This document shows, piece after piece, positions 12,183 to 23,041 of a stretch of DNA of 64,000 bases. Numbering within the stretch: position 1 is the first letter of the stretch; the number at the start of each line of letters is the position of its first letter. A program made the translations under genes and the position numbers. Under the pieces are notes generated by a model. The model saw only the letters and a program-made list of their open reading frames with translations, ran no database searches and had not been told where the DNA came from. Origin of the DNA: Buxus sempervirens (Eukaryota; Streptophyta; Magnoliopsida; Buxales; Buxaceae); NCBI GenBank assembly GCA_947561395.2, contig OX387187.1:43817253-43881252 (forward strand). Reading direction: 5' to 3'.

Positions 12183-15100
12183 ATGGCGGCCACCAACCCC
12201 TACCATGCCTTTCGTGATCCCGAAGGCGATTCAGCTACGCCCTTCTTCTACACTCCCCTCCCTGATCAAATCCAATCCCAGCGGATTCCGGCCAGTAGCT
12301 CCAAGCCCTTCAAGACTTCCCTTATTGTTGTCTTGTCTGCGATATTAATTCTTGGCTCGTTCGTCGTGTTTATTACTGACCACGACGGATCAAAAGCCCC
12401 GGGAGAGAAACCATTCTCTTCTTCCTCCTCCTCCTCCTCGGTATTGACGCCGGCATCGACATCTGCTCCTCCGGAGACAACGAGGTCGGCGTCAAGTGGG
12501 GTATCGGAAGGCGCCTCGGAGAAGCCGTCCCGTCTGTTTTCGGGCAATGGGGTTCCGTATCCATGGAGCAACGCCGAGTTGTCATGGCAGAGAACTGCTT
12601 ACCATTTCCAACCTGAGAGGAATTGGATGAATGGTAAGTACATAATATTTTCATCCACCCAATTTGTCCCTTTTCCTTTAGATATTTTGTGTTTTTTTCT
12701 TCGTTTCTTTTGATTCTGTAATTATATTGACTGATCACTGGTTCGATTTCATTGTATGAATGCTCTGATGGGAAAATCTGCTTGATTCTGCTCCAGATCC
12801 TAATGGTAAAGTCTCTAATCGTACAGTTTTCTTTTCTCCTTTAATTTCTTTTTAAAAGTTAATTCTAATTATATTCCTGGGTACAACATAGCCAAATCTT
12901 GAATTGGATCCCTTTTCAGACTTTCAGTTCAAGTTTCGTTCCTCTTTTTCTTTTTTCTTTTTGGGTATTTGTTCAAAGAGGAATTCTCACTTCCGTGTCT
13001 TTCAAGTATAGATGTACCGTGTAATTAGGTTGTTGCTTCATATTCATAGTCCTACCATGGGCTTAGGTGATCAAACCTTTACGTAAACTTCAGATATGCT
13101 TAAAATTGCCGACGACGATTTCGTCCCAAAATCGAACTTCTGTCTGACCACGTTTTCAACGTTCCGTGGAGCGGACGTTTTCGCAGGATTAGGACCATTA
13201 TCGTGCCCAAATCCGCTCCAGATGCGGGTCAAACCATCACACCCGCAGGAAGTTCAGCATAGCACGTTAGCTCTTCCGTTGAAACAAATTCTACAAGACT
13301 TATTTTGAGATCATGCTAGTTTTTGCACCGAAATGATAAATAAATTAATACACCACGGATTAGGATTAAGTGATTGATTATGTCACCGATTAATGCTTGC
13401 AGGTCCGGTTTTCTACAAGGGCTGGTACCATTTCTTCTACCAGTACAACCCTTATGGTGCTGTGTGGGGCAACATTACGTGGGGCCATGCAGTGTCGAGG
13501 GATCTGATCCATTGGCTCCACCTGCCCTTGGCCATGATACCTGATCAATGGTACGATATTAAAGGCGTCTGGACTGGGTCAGCCACCATTCTCTCGGATG
13601 GTCAAATCGTCATGCTCTACACAGGAGGAACCAATGACTCCGTGCAGGTACAGAACATCGCTTACCCTGCCAACCGATCCGATCCTCTTCTCCGGGATTG
13701 GGTCAAATACCCGGGCAACCCGGTACTCTTTCCCCCACCCGGAATTGGCCCCGAGGATTTCCGTGACCCGAGCACTGCGTGGTACCATTCGGATGGTGCA
13801 TGGCGAGTCACAATCGGGTCAAAGGTTAAAACAACGGGCATATCGCTTGTGTACCGCACCAAGGACTTCATAAGCTACGAGCTCTTGGACGGGCCGCTGC
13901 ATGCCGTCCCGGGCACCGGGATTTGGGAATGCATCGATTTCTACCCGGTGGCAACGACCGCGGAGAATGGCCTGGACACGTCCGTTAACGGTCCCGGAGT
14001 GAAGCACGTACTTAAAGCAAGCATATCTGACAACAAGAAGGATTTCTACGCAATCGGAACTTATGATGCCGGGACCAACAAATGGACCCCGGACAACCCG
14101 GAAGAAGATGTTGGTATCGGTCCCCGGTACGACTGGGGCAAGTATTATGCATCCAAGTCGTTTTATGATCAGAAGCAGCGGAGAAGAGTGTCGTGGGGTT
14201 GGACTGGAGAGACTGACAGTGAAAGGGCAGACATAAAGAAGGGATGGGCATCTGTTCAGGTAATTTCATTCTGGGATCTTATTTTAATTAGTTATGATCA
14301 TGACCACTTAACTAATTTTGCGATGAACATATCTTACAGACCATCCCAAGGACGGTATTATTTGACCGGAAGACTGGGACAAATTTACTTCAGTGGCCAG
14401 TGGAGGAGGTGGAGAGTTTGAGGCTGAGCAGTAAGGAATTCAGTAAGGTTAAGGTTGGAGCTGGATCAGTTGTGCCACTTAAAGTGGCTACTGCCACACA
14501 GGTCAGTTCTTGATCTTCAATTTCTATAATTGTAAACGTATGTCTTGTAATTTCCCGCGATTTAATGACAGAAAGAATTTTTCGTGGCCAATCTTTAACA
14601 GTTGGATGTAGTTGCGGAGTTTGAGATAGATAAGGAGACTTTGGAGGGAACGACCGAAGCTGATGTGGGGTATAACTGCAGCACCAGTGGAGGAGCTGCC
14701 GGAAGAGGTGCATTAGGACCATTTGGTCTTGTGGTTTTAGCAACTGAGAACCTTTCTGAGCAAACTCCTGTGTATTTCTATATTGGCAAAGGGACCGATG
14801 GCAATTTCAAGACTTTCTTCTGTTCAGATCAATCGAGGTATGTTGCTGATCCATGTTAAAAATTCATCACAGAAGCTAATTGAAATGAAAGCTCATAATA
14901 AATTTGAATTTTCGTTTGATTCAGGTCTTCTAAGGCGAGTGATGTCGATAAACAAATATATGGGAGCACAGTTCCTGTACTAGATGGCGAGAAATTAAAG
15001 ATGAGGTTACTGGTATGTGATACTGGACTTGGTATTCACCATTTTTTATTTTCACTTGGGAAGACCTACTTGTCAGGAATATAACTAAATATATAAAGGT

Positions 15101-15384
15101 CACCCTTACTGTTAGCTTGAGTAGTTGGTAGGAATGGTGTTCTACAAGATTGAATCAGGGAAATGAATGGTTATATGCAGGTTGATCATTCAATAGTAGA
15201 AAGCTTTGCTCAAGGTGGAAGGACATGCATTACATCGCGAGTGTATCCAACGGAGGCGATCTATGGAGCAGCCCGAATCTTCTTGTTCAACAATGCAACT
15301 GGGGCAAGCATCACAGCCTCGCTCAAGGTTTGGGAAATGAATTCTGCATTCATTCACCCATTCAGAGCTGAAGAGGTGGAGTAA
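12183..15384 (+). CDS. Vacuolar invertase (acid beta-fructofuranosidase), gene 2
   Basis: GH32 enzyme of 668 aa that would hydrolyse sucrose to glucose and fructose in the vacuole. Exons: 12183-12633, 12797-12805 (mini-exon), 13403-14259, 14340-14501, 14602-14837, 14925-15012, 15181-15384; phases are consistent throughout. The N-terminal tail has F-F-Y-T-P-L-P-D. A membrane segment at about residues 46-66 is followed by a linker with eight consecutive Ser residues; this is the usual targeting propeptide of vacuolar invertases. The active site is canonical: W148-M-N-D151-P-N-G, F-R-D275-P and W-E-C with E329, followed by I-D-F-Y-P-V. Of the four genes it has the longest N-terminal region. Intron 6 contains a solo LTR-like remnant of the TRIM family. 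I see no defect, and expect an active invertase. Confidence 0.95.
15074..15149 (+). mobile_element. Solo LTR-like TRIM remnant in gene 2 intron 6
   Basis: The segment starts tgtcaggaatataact and ends ggaatggtgttctaca. It resembles each terminal repeat of the TRIM at 27432-27734 (aatata, aaatatataaag, cacccttac, ttgag, ggaa.ggtgttc). Genes 3 and 4 lack it at this intron position. Flanking target duplication is not evident. Confidence 0.65.
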
Positions 15385-15989
15385 CGAGCTTGTGCTGCTC
15401 CATCCACCCATATTGTCTCAACCTCGTATTAATCTTATCACTCAATGTATATAATGTCTTTTGTGTCAAGTTCATACTCTCGCGTCTATTTTAATTATAG
15501 GTTTTCCAGCTGGGCATCCCTTCTAATTTTTGGTGTGCCCACTTGGTGTGGCCCTATCGGCTGTCATTCAAATTATATTGTAGAAAGTTTTATTGCAACA
15601 AAGTGGAAAATAGTGTTGCAGAACTCTTCACATTGTAATTGATATGATTTATAATGAATCACATGCTTTCTGTTAGGAATATAATTAAGTATATAAAGTT
15701 CGCCCTTTACTATTAGCTTAAGCTTTTCGACAATAGTTGTTAACATCAAAGAAGCAACTTGTTGATCCACTTCTCTTCCCTTCAAATTATTCATTGATAT
15801 GTGTTCTGCTAATCTCTGTAACTCCGTGATGAATCAAAGAATAATAGAAAGGAAAATGGGAGAACAATGGAAACAGGAAGGATCTCACTCATGGCCTAAA
15901 TTTCTAATTGGGATTTCTTTAATTTTGAATTTATTGGATGTAGCCCAAAGGTGGAATACGTTTTCTTCTAGTTGTATGTGAGTCAAAGT
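15385..15989. other. 3' flank of gene 2 with a second TRIM LTR-like remnant
   Basis: The sequence from about 15580 (gtagaaagttttattgcaac) resembles the 3' flank of gene 3 near 26980, so it belongs to the duplicated unit. At about 15675-15750 a segment tgttaggaatataatt ... gttgttaaca again resembles a TRIM terminal repeat. It is absent from the gene 3 flank. No gene is seen. Confidence 0.55.
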
Positions 15990-17650
15990 AAATAACACAA
16001 ATAAGAAATTCCAAGTGTTAGCCAAACCAATATGTGAGTATAATTATACACTAGCAATTATAAGATGCAAGTAACCAAACATCTAGAATGCAATAAAAAA
16101 GGCACACCAAGATTTATTTTAAGAACTCTACAATGAGAAGGGAAAAGCTGCGGGACAATCCGAGAAAATATTCTACTAATTCGAATAAGAAAAAATACAA
16201 ATAAATTTATGAAGTTTTTGTCCAAATCTTGATGTATAATAACACAATTTTACCTCCCAAATTTCATTAATAGCAACAATTTTCCAATCCTTTCTGGAGA
16301 AATGAGCATGAAAACGTGAAAAACAAGCAAAAAACATATTACTAATTTAGTGGAGGAAAACAAGGAAAAAACCTAGTTTCTTGAGCACGGGGTCAAAACC
16401 CAAAAGAATCCCAAAATGTTCTCACGTTCTGCCTTTTTTGGTTCTTTTTCCATCTTCTCGTTCCCCCTTTTAAGAGAGTAAAACATTCTGTTCCTTTCAC
16501 TTAATGGTGGGTGGGTCGACGTCATGGGCCTTGGACCTCACCTAACAGAATATGGTTGGAGATGAAGGCTTACTACCACAAACAATTTATTTTTCATGCC
16601 TTTTGCATCAAGCCCAAACATTCCTTAGGGAGTTGAAACATCACCTCGATAGACCTTTGAATTAATTAGTTTAGCAAAAGCTCAAAGAATTCACTTTGGT
16701 ATAGATTGATATACAGTAAACGAAATGTGCGAGGTAATCGAAACCTATTCAGAAACCAAGAATCAACTTGACATCCTTACTAGAAAGTAGCAGCTGCCAG
16801 GCCATTCCAGTGACATAATTTCCCGGCTTCTCGTTTATTCATGGCGAATGCAGTTGCTACTGGCAAAATAACAAGTCACACTGTGTGTGTGGATCTTCCT
16901 GAGTAATGACTGGCCTAATGGTATGTGGCGCATTTCCACGTGCACCTACTGCATTGGTCCCATGTCTCATGTCTCGGTTGAAATAAACAACATCAAATTT
17001 ATATGGTGGTTGAGGTTGAGCAAGAGCTAGCCCCACTGGCACTTTCTCTTCAATAATGCCCATTTTATTATTTTCATATATTAAATTAAAAATAGAAATA
17101 CCATAAAGCACAACCATGTGTCTCCTTGTTACCATGTTATATGTAATATTTTTTTCCTAAGTAGTGAACAAAAAGAAGTCTATTGAAAATTGGTTAGGGA
17201 GAAAGATAATCAAAAAGGCAAAAAAAAATTGAAAAAAATTCAACCTCTTCCCTAATATATCAAAGCGTTTGACTAACCTCCCAAATCAAAAAGAAAGATA
17301 CATTGTATCTTTTGTATTTTAGTCACATTATTTTGATTCCAGATACTTTGATGGAATAGATAGTGACACACGTGTATGATTAGCATTTTCTTACGCTTTA
17401 AATGTGATTGTGATGTTGACTCTTCTCACTTTCGTGGGGTATGAAATATGAATAACGTGATGGTCATGTCTCCACGTTTGCTCCAATTATTCTGTCTGAC
17501 TAGGCTAGTTCTTTTTTTTTTTTTTTTTTAATGGTAATAAGTAGGGTAGCTCTTTGCCACCTAATTGATTCAGCTTTATATTAATTCTTGTATTTGTCGC
17601 ATAGCAAAAGTCATCTTCTTCTACCCTAAAAAAAAAAAAAAAAAGTCATC
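15990..17650. repeat. Distal upstream block, copy A (paralogous to 19921-21750)
   Basis: Shared landmarks with 19921-21750 appear in the same order: tagccaaaccaatat, gcacaccaagattta, gagaaggga, the tggcaaaataaca stretch, the gtgtatgattagcattttcttac stretch, and tccacgt.tgctcca followed by tctgactaggctag. This is a duplicated piece of the array unit that lies upstream of a promoter block. No gene is seen in it. Confidence 0.65.
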
Positions 17651-18504
17651 TTCTAGAGCGACTAACTTTTGTTCTCTTCAAATTGTGAATGGATCTCATC
17701 AGGAGATAAGTGTTGGGAAATCTAATTGAGATCCTGTGGGACCTTTATCTAAAACCTTTTTCTGTGCAAAGCCATTTTCCCACTTCTTAATTTGTTACAT
17801 CCTTAATACTTGCTGTCTAAAAAGAATTTGAAAATATTTACTTCTCTCCCAAGACCAAGAGAGTCTCCAAAAGAAGTGAGTTATTAGATGCAACTCCGAA
17901 AACACCCAATACCTTTGTCTTTCCTTGCACGGTGTTGGAAGTTATCTTCACCTTCTAGCCTAAGTTTTAAGGTTGAGATTCCTCCTTCCATATGTTGTTG
18001 GACTTGTATATGTTTTTCAAGGAGTTTGGTGTAAGAAATTCTCTAATGATTGCCCTTGTTTACATATTTTTGTTTATTTATTTTTATTTGGATGATGTAT
18101 TATTGTGGTTGTGATGGAGATAACTCATGTGCAGGAACCACGTGGATCATGTTATAGGCAACGCCAAGTTTCTAGGGTGCATTATTGAGATTGGAGAGGT
18201 GCCTGGAAGCTTCACCATAATTAGGACGACTTTTTGGACTTTTACGGGAAAATATATCAAGTAACGCAATTATTGGTGTGCCATGGTATTTTCTGTCAGC
18301 TTTCGCAATTACTCTAAACTGATTATTCGATTCAATAAGTAGCATGGTTCCAACACATCCTTTTCGTTTGTTTCTTCCATGATTTCTAAGTCCACAACCA
18401 GAGAATAGGAGAAAATTATGCTTTGAAATCTCGAGTTGTGGAAGATTCTCTTCCTTTTTTTTCCCCTTTTTGCCCTCACTTGTAGAGGCTATTTACTTTA
18501 CCAG
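17651..18504. other. Spacer inside the relic array unit
   Basis: This is non-coding. A fragment near 17729 (gagatcctgtgggacctttat) resembles the arm of the foldback element at 11268. I recognise nothing else. Confidence 0.4.
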
Positions 18505-19845
18505 GAAACTTATATTTTATTGAAGGTGGGAATCACTATCTCACCGTCCAACTGACACCCTTCTAATAAATTTGTGATTTTGTTGCACAAAAAATTCATG
18601 ATTTTGGATGCACCGGCGAAGACATTCTACGTTCAACAGGTGAACCTGTAAAAGTCAAAAAACGAGGTGCCTAGAAACCAAGGACAAAGTCTAGTGTCCG
18701 AAAGCTTAGGACCATGTTTGACAAGTACAGGCCCAGGGTGACCAACTGACCATCCATGAAATCATCTACTCTACAAAGCTTTTATTGGCCATTAATAAAG
18801 AAAAGTAACTCCACGAAAATTATTAAAGATGGAGCTCAATTTTTAGATCCTTAGTGGAACATACTAGTAGTCTAGTACATATGAATGTTAATGTGGAATC
18901 CCATTGTAGGCTTCTCCGTCTGCAGAGACATTGTGTTTAATTTTAGCAATGAAATCGTTTGTCATGTTTACCAGCATCGTTTCTTGTTGGGGCCATGATA
19001 TGTTGTCATATGGAGCATCTCATGACCATTGTTTTTTCAAACATTTACGACAATGGAAAAATAGTGACCGTGAGATGCTCCACATGGCAGCACCTCACGG
19101 TCCCAATAGGAAATGATACAAGCAAATGACAAACGATTTCATCCCTTAATCATAGATAAAATCATTGAAAGGTGCCAATTTTCTAATAATTTTTTGGAAA
19201 TCAGTTGGAAAAGTAACCTCTTTGAATAATTTTTTGGGGGCCATTTCATTTATTGCTATTGGGAAAAAAACCATTTGAACGAGAGCTGGTCAACCTTTCA
19301 ACGGGAGAGATTAAATTTGAAGGATTTGTCCATTATTGAATCGTTACCAACAAAAAAAAAATCCATTATTGAATATAGAAATATTATATTATAAAGTTAT
19401 AAGGAACTTTTAAAAATTGGAAAATTCGTAGGCCCATTGCCTCGACCTCATTTATTCTCTACTACGGCTGACCATTTAGAAATACGCTCCTCGTAACTAA
19501 CTTGAGAAAAGAGAAACCGCATAATTGACTTGTAAAAAAGAGAGAATCCAAAGTAACTGACTTGCAAAAAAGAGAAAAACCGAAGGGTGATTTGGGCATA
19601 GAAAATCAGGCCCGAATCTACCCTGTTATCTTTATATTAGTAGATTTGAAAAATGTAAAGCTCCATTTCTCTCTCTCTCACATCCAACGAAGCTGGAAAC
19701 GAACCAACCCCAACAGAGTCCGAAGCACCGCGTCCAATCACATGCATTTCAACTCAATTCACCACACGTGTATGTCTCTCATTGGAGTTATTTAAAGACC
19801 CTTCTCCCCATTTCCCTCTCCCTTCTTCTGTATCAAGACACAAAC
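18505..19845 (+). promoter_or_regulatory. Promoter-proximal block of a lost invertase copy
   Basis: It aligns by eye with 22170-23041 upstream of gene 3: the ttatattttattgaaggtgggaatca stretch, the ctcaccgtccaactgacaccctt stretch, the catccaacgaagctggaaac stretch, and a TATA box tatttaaa at 19789-19796. The TATA box sits 57 bases before the former start codon, the same spacing as in gene 3. A fold-back insertion at 18949-19142 interrupts it. It therefore looks like a once-functional invertase promoter without its gene. Confidence 0.65.
18949..19142. mobile_element. Inverted-repeat (MITE-like) insertion
   Basis: The ends are atgaaatcgtttgtcat and its reverse complement atgacaaacgatttcat. An inner inverted repeat pairs ggagcatctcatgaccattg with cagtgaccgtgagatgctcc-like sequence, so the unit folds on itself. 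The matching position upstream of gene 3 (about 22500) lacks it. Confidence 0.7.
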
Positions 19846-19920
19846 ATCGCGGAAGGTGCTGCTTCTATGCCCTTCTCCTCCACTCCCCTGCCTGATGAAC
19901 TCCAATCCCGGCAGATTCCA
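19846..19920 (+). pseudogene. Invertase relic A: exon-1 stub with lost start codon
   Basis: The sequence corresponding to the start of exon 1 of gene 3 reads acaaacATCgcgga, so the ATG is ATC. It then skips the bases for the N-A-N-P-Y region and continues with ggtgctgcttctatgccctt through gaactccaatccc to gcagattcca. At 19921 it changes abruptly to the distal upstream block of the next unit. Everything from the rest of exon 1 to exon 7 is gone. It cannot encode a protein, and looks like the product of unequal recombination or deletion within the array. Confidence 0.85.
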
Positions 19921-21750
19921 CAAATAATAAATTCCGCTTATTAGCCAAACCAATATATGAGTATAATTGTACACCAGCAGTTTAAGATGCAATTAATCAA
20001 ATACATAGTGTAAAAAAAGTGGCACACTAAGATTTACGTGAAAAACTCTATAATGAGAAGGAAAAAACTATGGGACAATCTGAGCAAATATTCTACTAAC
20101 TCAAATATAAAATTAAAGAAAATAAATTTATTAAATTTTTGTCCAAAACTTGAGGTGTAATATTACAGAGATAACACAGTTTTACAAAGATAAAATTTTT
20201 GGTGCCCATGATGGGAAGTAAGGATGAATGGTTGCGGCGGCTGAGGTATAGTTGGTGGAGGTGGGTGGTTTTATAAAGATGGTTGGTAATGGTAGTGAGT
20301 GGCAGTAGTGGTGATAGTAGGTTGTTGTTATTAGATTAGTAACAACAAGCAAAAAATAAAAAACGAGAAACAAAAAAATTATGCTTCTCAAGAAAAGCAA
20401 TTAGATTGCTTTTGCTTCATCATGAGAAGCAAAAACAAGTAGTAACCAAACATGTTTATTGCTTCAAAAAGTATGATTTTGCTTAAATAAGCAAAAAAAC
20501 AAAAGAAAAAGCAATGCCAAACACAGCCGAAGTCTTACTATCACGAAGAGGAATTTCACCCACATGCAAGCCTGATTTATGAATGGAGATGAAGTCTCAT
20601 TAATTACCACGAAGAGGAACCTCTTTCCAGTTTACAGAAGAATGCATTTGTTTTGTGAGTATCCTTGTCGAAAATTTTGCATTTGTCCCCTTGGGAATGG
20701 CAGATCACTAATTTTGTGGTGCGTCTTTGTATTGAGAACAGACCATTCATTTATCATGCCTTTTGCATTAAATTCCTTAAGAAGTAGAAACATCACCTCG
20801 GTAGACCTCTGAATTATTTTAGCAAAAGCTTGAAGAATTAATTTCTCATACATTAGTCATGTGTATTGGAGCAGACTACACTCCGGTCGATTCTCGGTGG
20901 ACCTTCAAAAATTGATGCCTCCCTAAAATTATTGCACGTGGAAACGTGGAGAAGCTACAACTCACAAGACACGTCGTGTATACAGACAAAGTTGGAACAA
21001 ATTAATCAGCATTTGCTAGTGGCAAAATAACATGATTAATTGATTGACGACCTATGCTCTGTCGTCTGTGGTATGTGTCTCATTTCCACGTGGACCTACA
21101 ATTAAACAACATCATAATTATACGGTGGTTGGGGTTGAGCAAGGGCCCCACTGCCACTTTCTCTTCGATAATGCCCATTTTATCATTTTCACATACTAAA
21201 ATCAAAATAAAAATACCATAAAGCACAACTATGTGAACAAATGGTTGGGATGGAAGAGAAGATAACTATGGAAATTAATTCAACTTCTTCCCCAATCAAA
21301 GCGTCTGACTAATAATTAATCTCCCAAATCTTCTCAAAATTCTATCTTTCCAATGCCATGGATATATCGTATATATCTTGTGTATGATTGGCATTCTCTT
21401 ACGTGTTAAGTGTGATTATGATGTTGATAGAGTTATATGACCCTTAAAATTTGAGGGCTTTGTTCGTCGATCTCACGAGTTTCACTTTCGTTTGTTACCA
21501 TGAAATATGAATCACGTGATGATCATGACTCCACGTATGCTCCATTTATTAATTCCGTCTGACTAGGCTAGATCTTTGTCAAGTGGCGCCTAATTGATTC
21601 AGCTACTAGTAAATAATTCCGTCTGACTAGGCTAGATCTTTGTCAAGTGGCACCTAATTGATTCAGCTACTTGTAAATAATTCCGTCTAACTAGGCTAGA
21701 TCTTTGTCAAGTGGCGCCTAATTGATTCAGCTACTTGTTGCATAGGAAAA
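19921..21750. repeat. Distal upstream block, copy B, of gene 3
   Basis: Paralogous to 15990-17650. It is non-coding and includes low-complexity ggtggt stretches near 20220-20330 and three 64-bp repeats at 21551-21740. Related sequence also precedes gene 1 (about 5050-5300) and gene 4 (39545-39665). Confidence 0.65.
21551..21740. repeat. 64-bp tandem repeat, three copies
   Basis: Units starting aattccgtctgactaggc and containing gatctttgtcaagtggc and cctaattgattcagctac begin at 21551, 21615 and 21679. They differ at a few positions. The homologous positions in the other upstream blocks carry one copy only. Confidence 0.9.
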
Positions 21751-22169
21751 GTCTATCCTCTTTGTATGTACACGTATATAGTTTCCTTACAAAAACGGTG
21801 GTTATCTTACTTTTTTTTAGGAGCTTTGGCTGCACAATGGAACCAGTGTAAAATGCATAGATGGATGCCCATGTCAGTAGGGGGCCCCACACATCCATAC
21901 TTTATCCCCGCTCGTGGTTTCACTGAACCACCGAATTTTGACTGTAGAGAAAATGCATTCCTTTATATGCATAGCAAAAGTTATTAAGAGGAAAATTAAT
22001 GTATCATTAGAATTATTATTATTATTAATTCTTCTTTATTACCCATATATAGGTCCCACCTCACCTCCACATGAGGTGTGATACTGATACCTAATAACAA
22101 GGCTATTTATCATCAGAAAATTCCGCTTTGTGTGTTTCTAATTACAAGGAATTAAACTTATATTTTAAG

Positions 22170-23041
22170 CTTATATTTTAAACTTATATTTTATTGAAGG
22201 TGGGAATCAATATCTCACCGTCCAACTGACACCCTTCTAATAAATTTGTGATTTTGTTGTATGCATCGACCAGCACATTCTACATTCAACAAGTCGTGCT
22301 CACAGGTCAAAAACGGGGGTGCCTAGAAGCCTAACACAAAAAAGAGAAAGTCTAGCGTCCGAAACTTTAGGACCATGTTTGACAAGTACTGGCATCCACG
22401 AAATTAATGATGAACATATTAGTTCATTTGCCATTGAGAAGTGGAATGCCATGGCAGACTTCTCTGCCTGCCGCAACACCGTCCGTGTTTAATTTTATTA
22501 GCAGCCATTTCGTTTGTTGCTGCGAGGAAAACAGAAGACAAATGGTGGCTTTTTACCTTGATCACGAAGAAATCGATATGAATTGTTTCCATGATTCCAT
22601 CACCAGTCAAGCTTTCGATTCAACCATTTAAACGTGCTGGTCAATCTTTCAACGCGACAGATTCAATTAGAAGGATTTTGTCCATTATTGAATATGGAAA
22701 TTTTTTATTATAAAAGTTATAAGGATCTCTTAAAATTGGAAAATTCGGAGGCCGATCACCGCGACCTCATTTTTCTCTTTTTGAAAAATCTAAAGCTCCG
22801 TTTCCCCCTCTTTCTCTCTCGTCACCAAAAAAAAAAAAAAGTTTCCCTCTCTCTCTCTCTCTCTCTCATCCAACGAAGCTGGAAACGAACCAACCCCAAC
22901 AGAGTCCGAAGCACCGTATCCAATCACATGCTTCTCAACTCAATCGCATAATCACCACATGTGCATGTCTCTCATTGGAGTTCTTATTTAAAGACCCTTC
23001 TCCTCTTGGTTTTCCCTCTCGCATCTCTATCTCACACAAAC
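22170..23041 (+). promoter_or_regulatory. Promoter-proximal region of invertase gene 3
   Basis: It holds a CT microsatellite (about 22846-22867), the conserved stretch catccaacgaagctgg just after it, and a TATA box tatttaaa at 22985-22992, 57 bases before the ATG. The matching block before relic A (18505-19845) keeps the same elements and spacing, which marks them as the core of the array promoter. Confidence 0.65.

Noticed and set aside
13579..14269. Minus-strand and alternative-frame open reading frames in gene 2 exon 3
   Set aside because: Shadows of the coding exon, with no independent support.
22961..23041. Extended N-terminus for gene 3 from an upstream in-frame ATG
   Set aside because: It would begin upstream of the TATA box, and the downstream ATG matches the start context of genes 1 and 2 and the usual propeptide.
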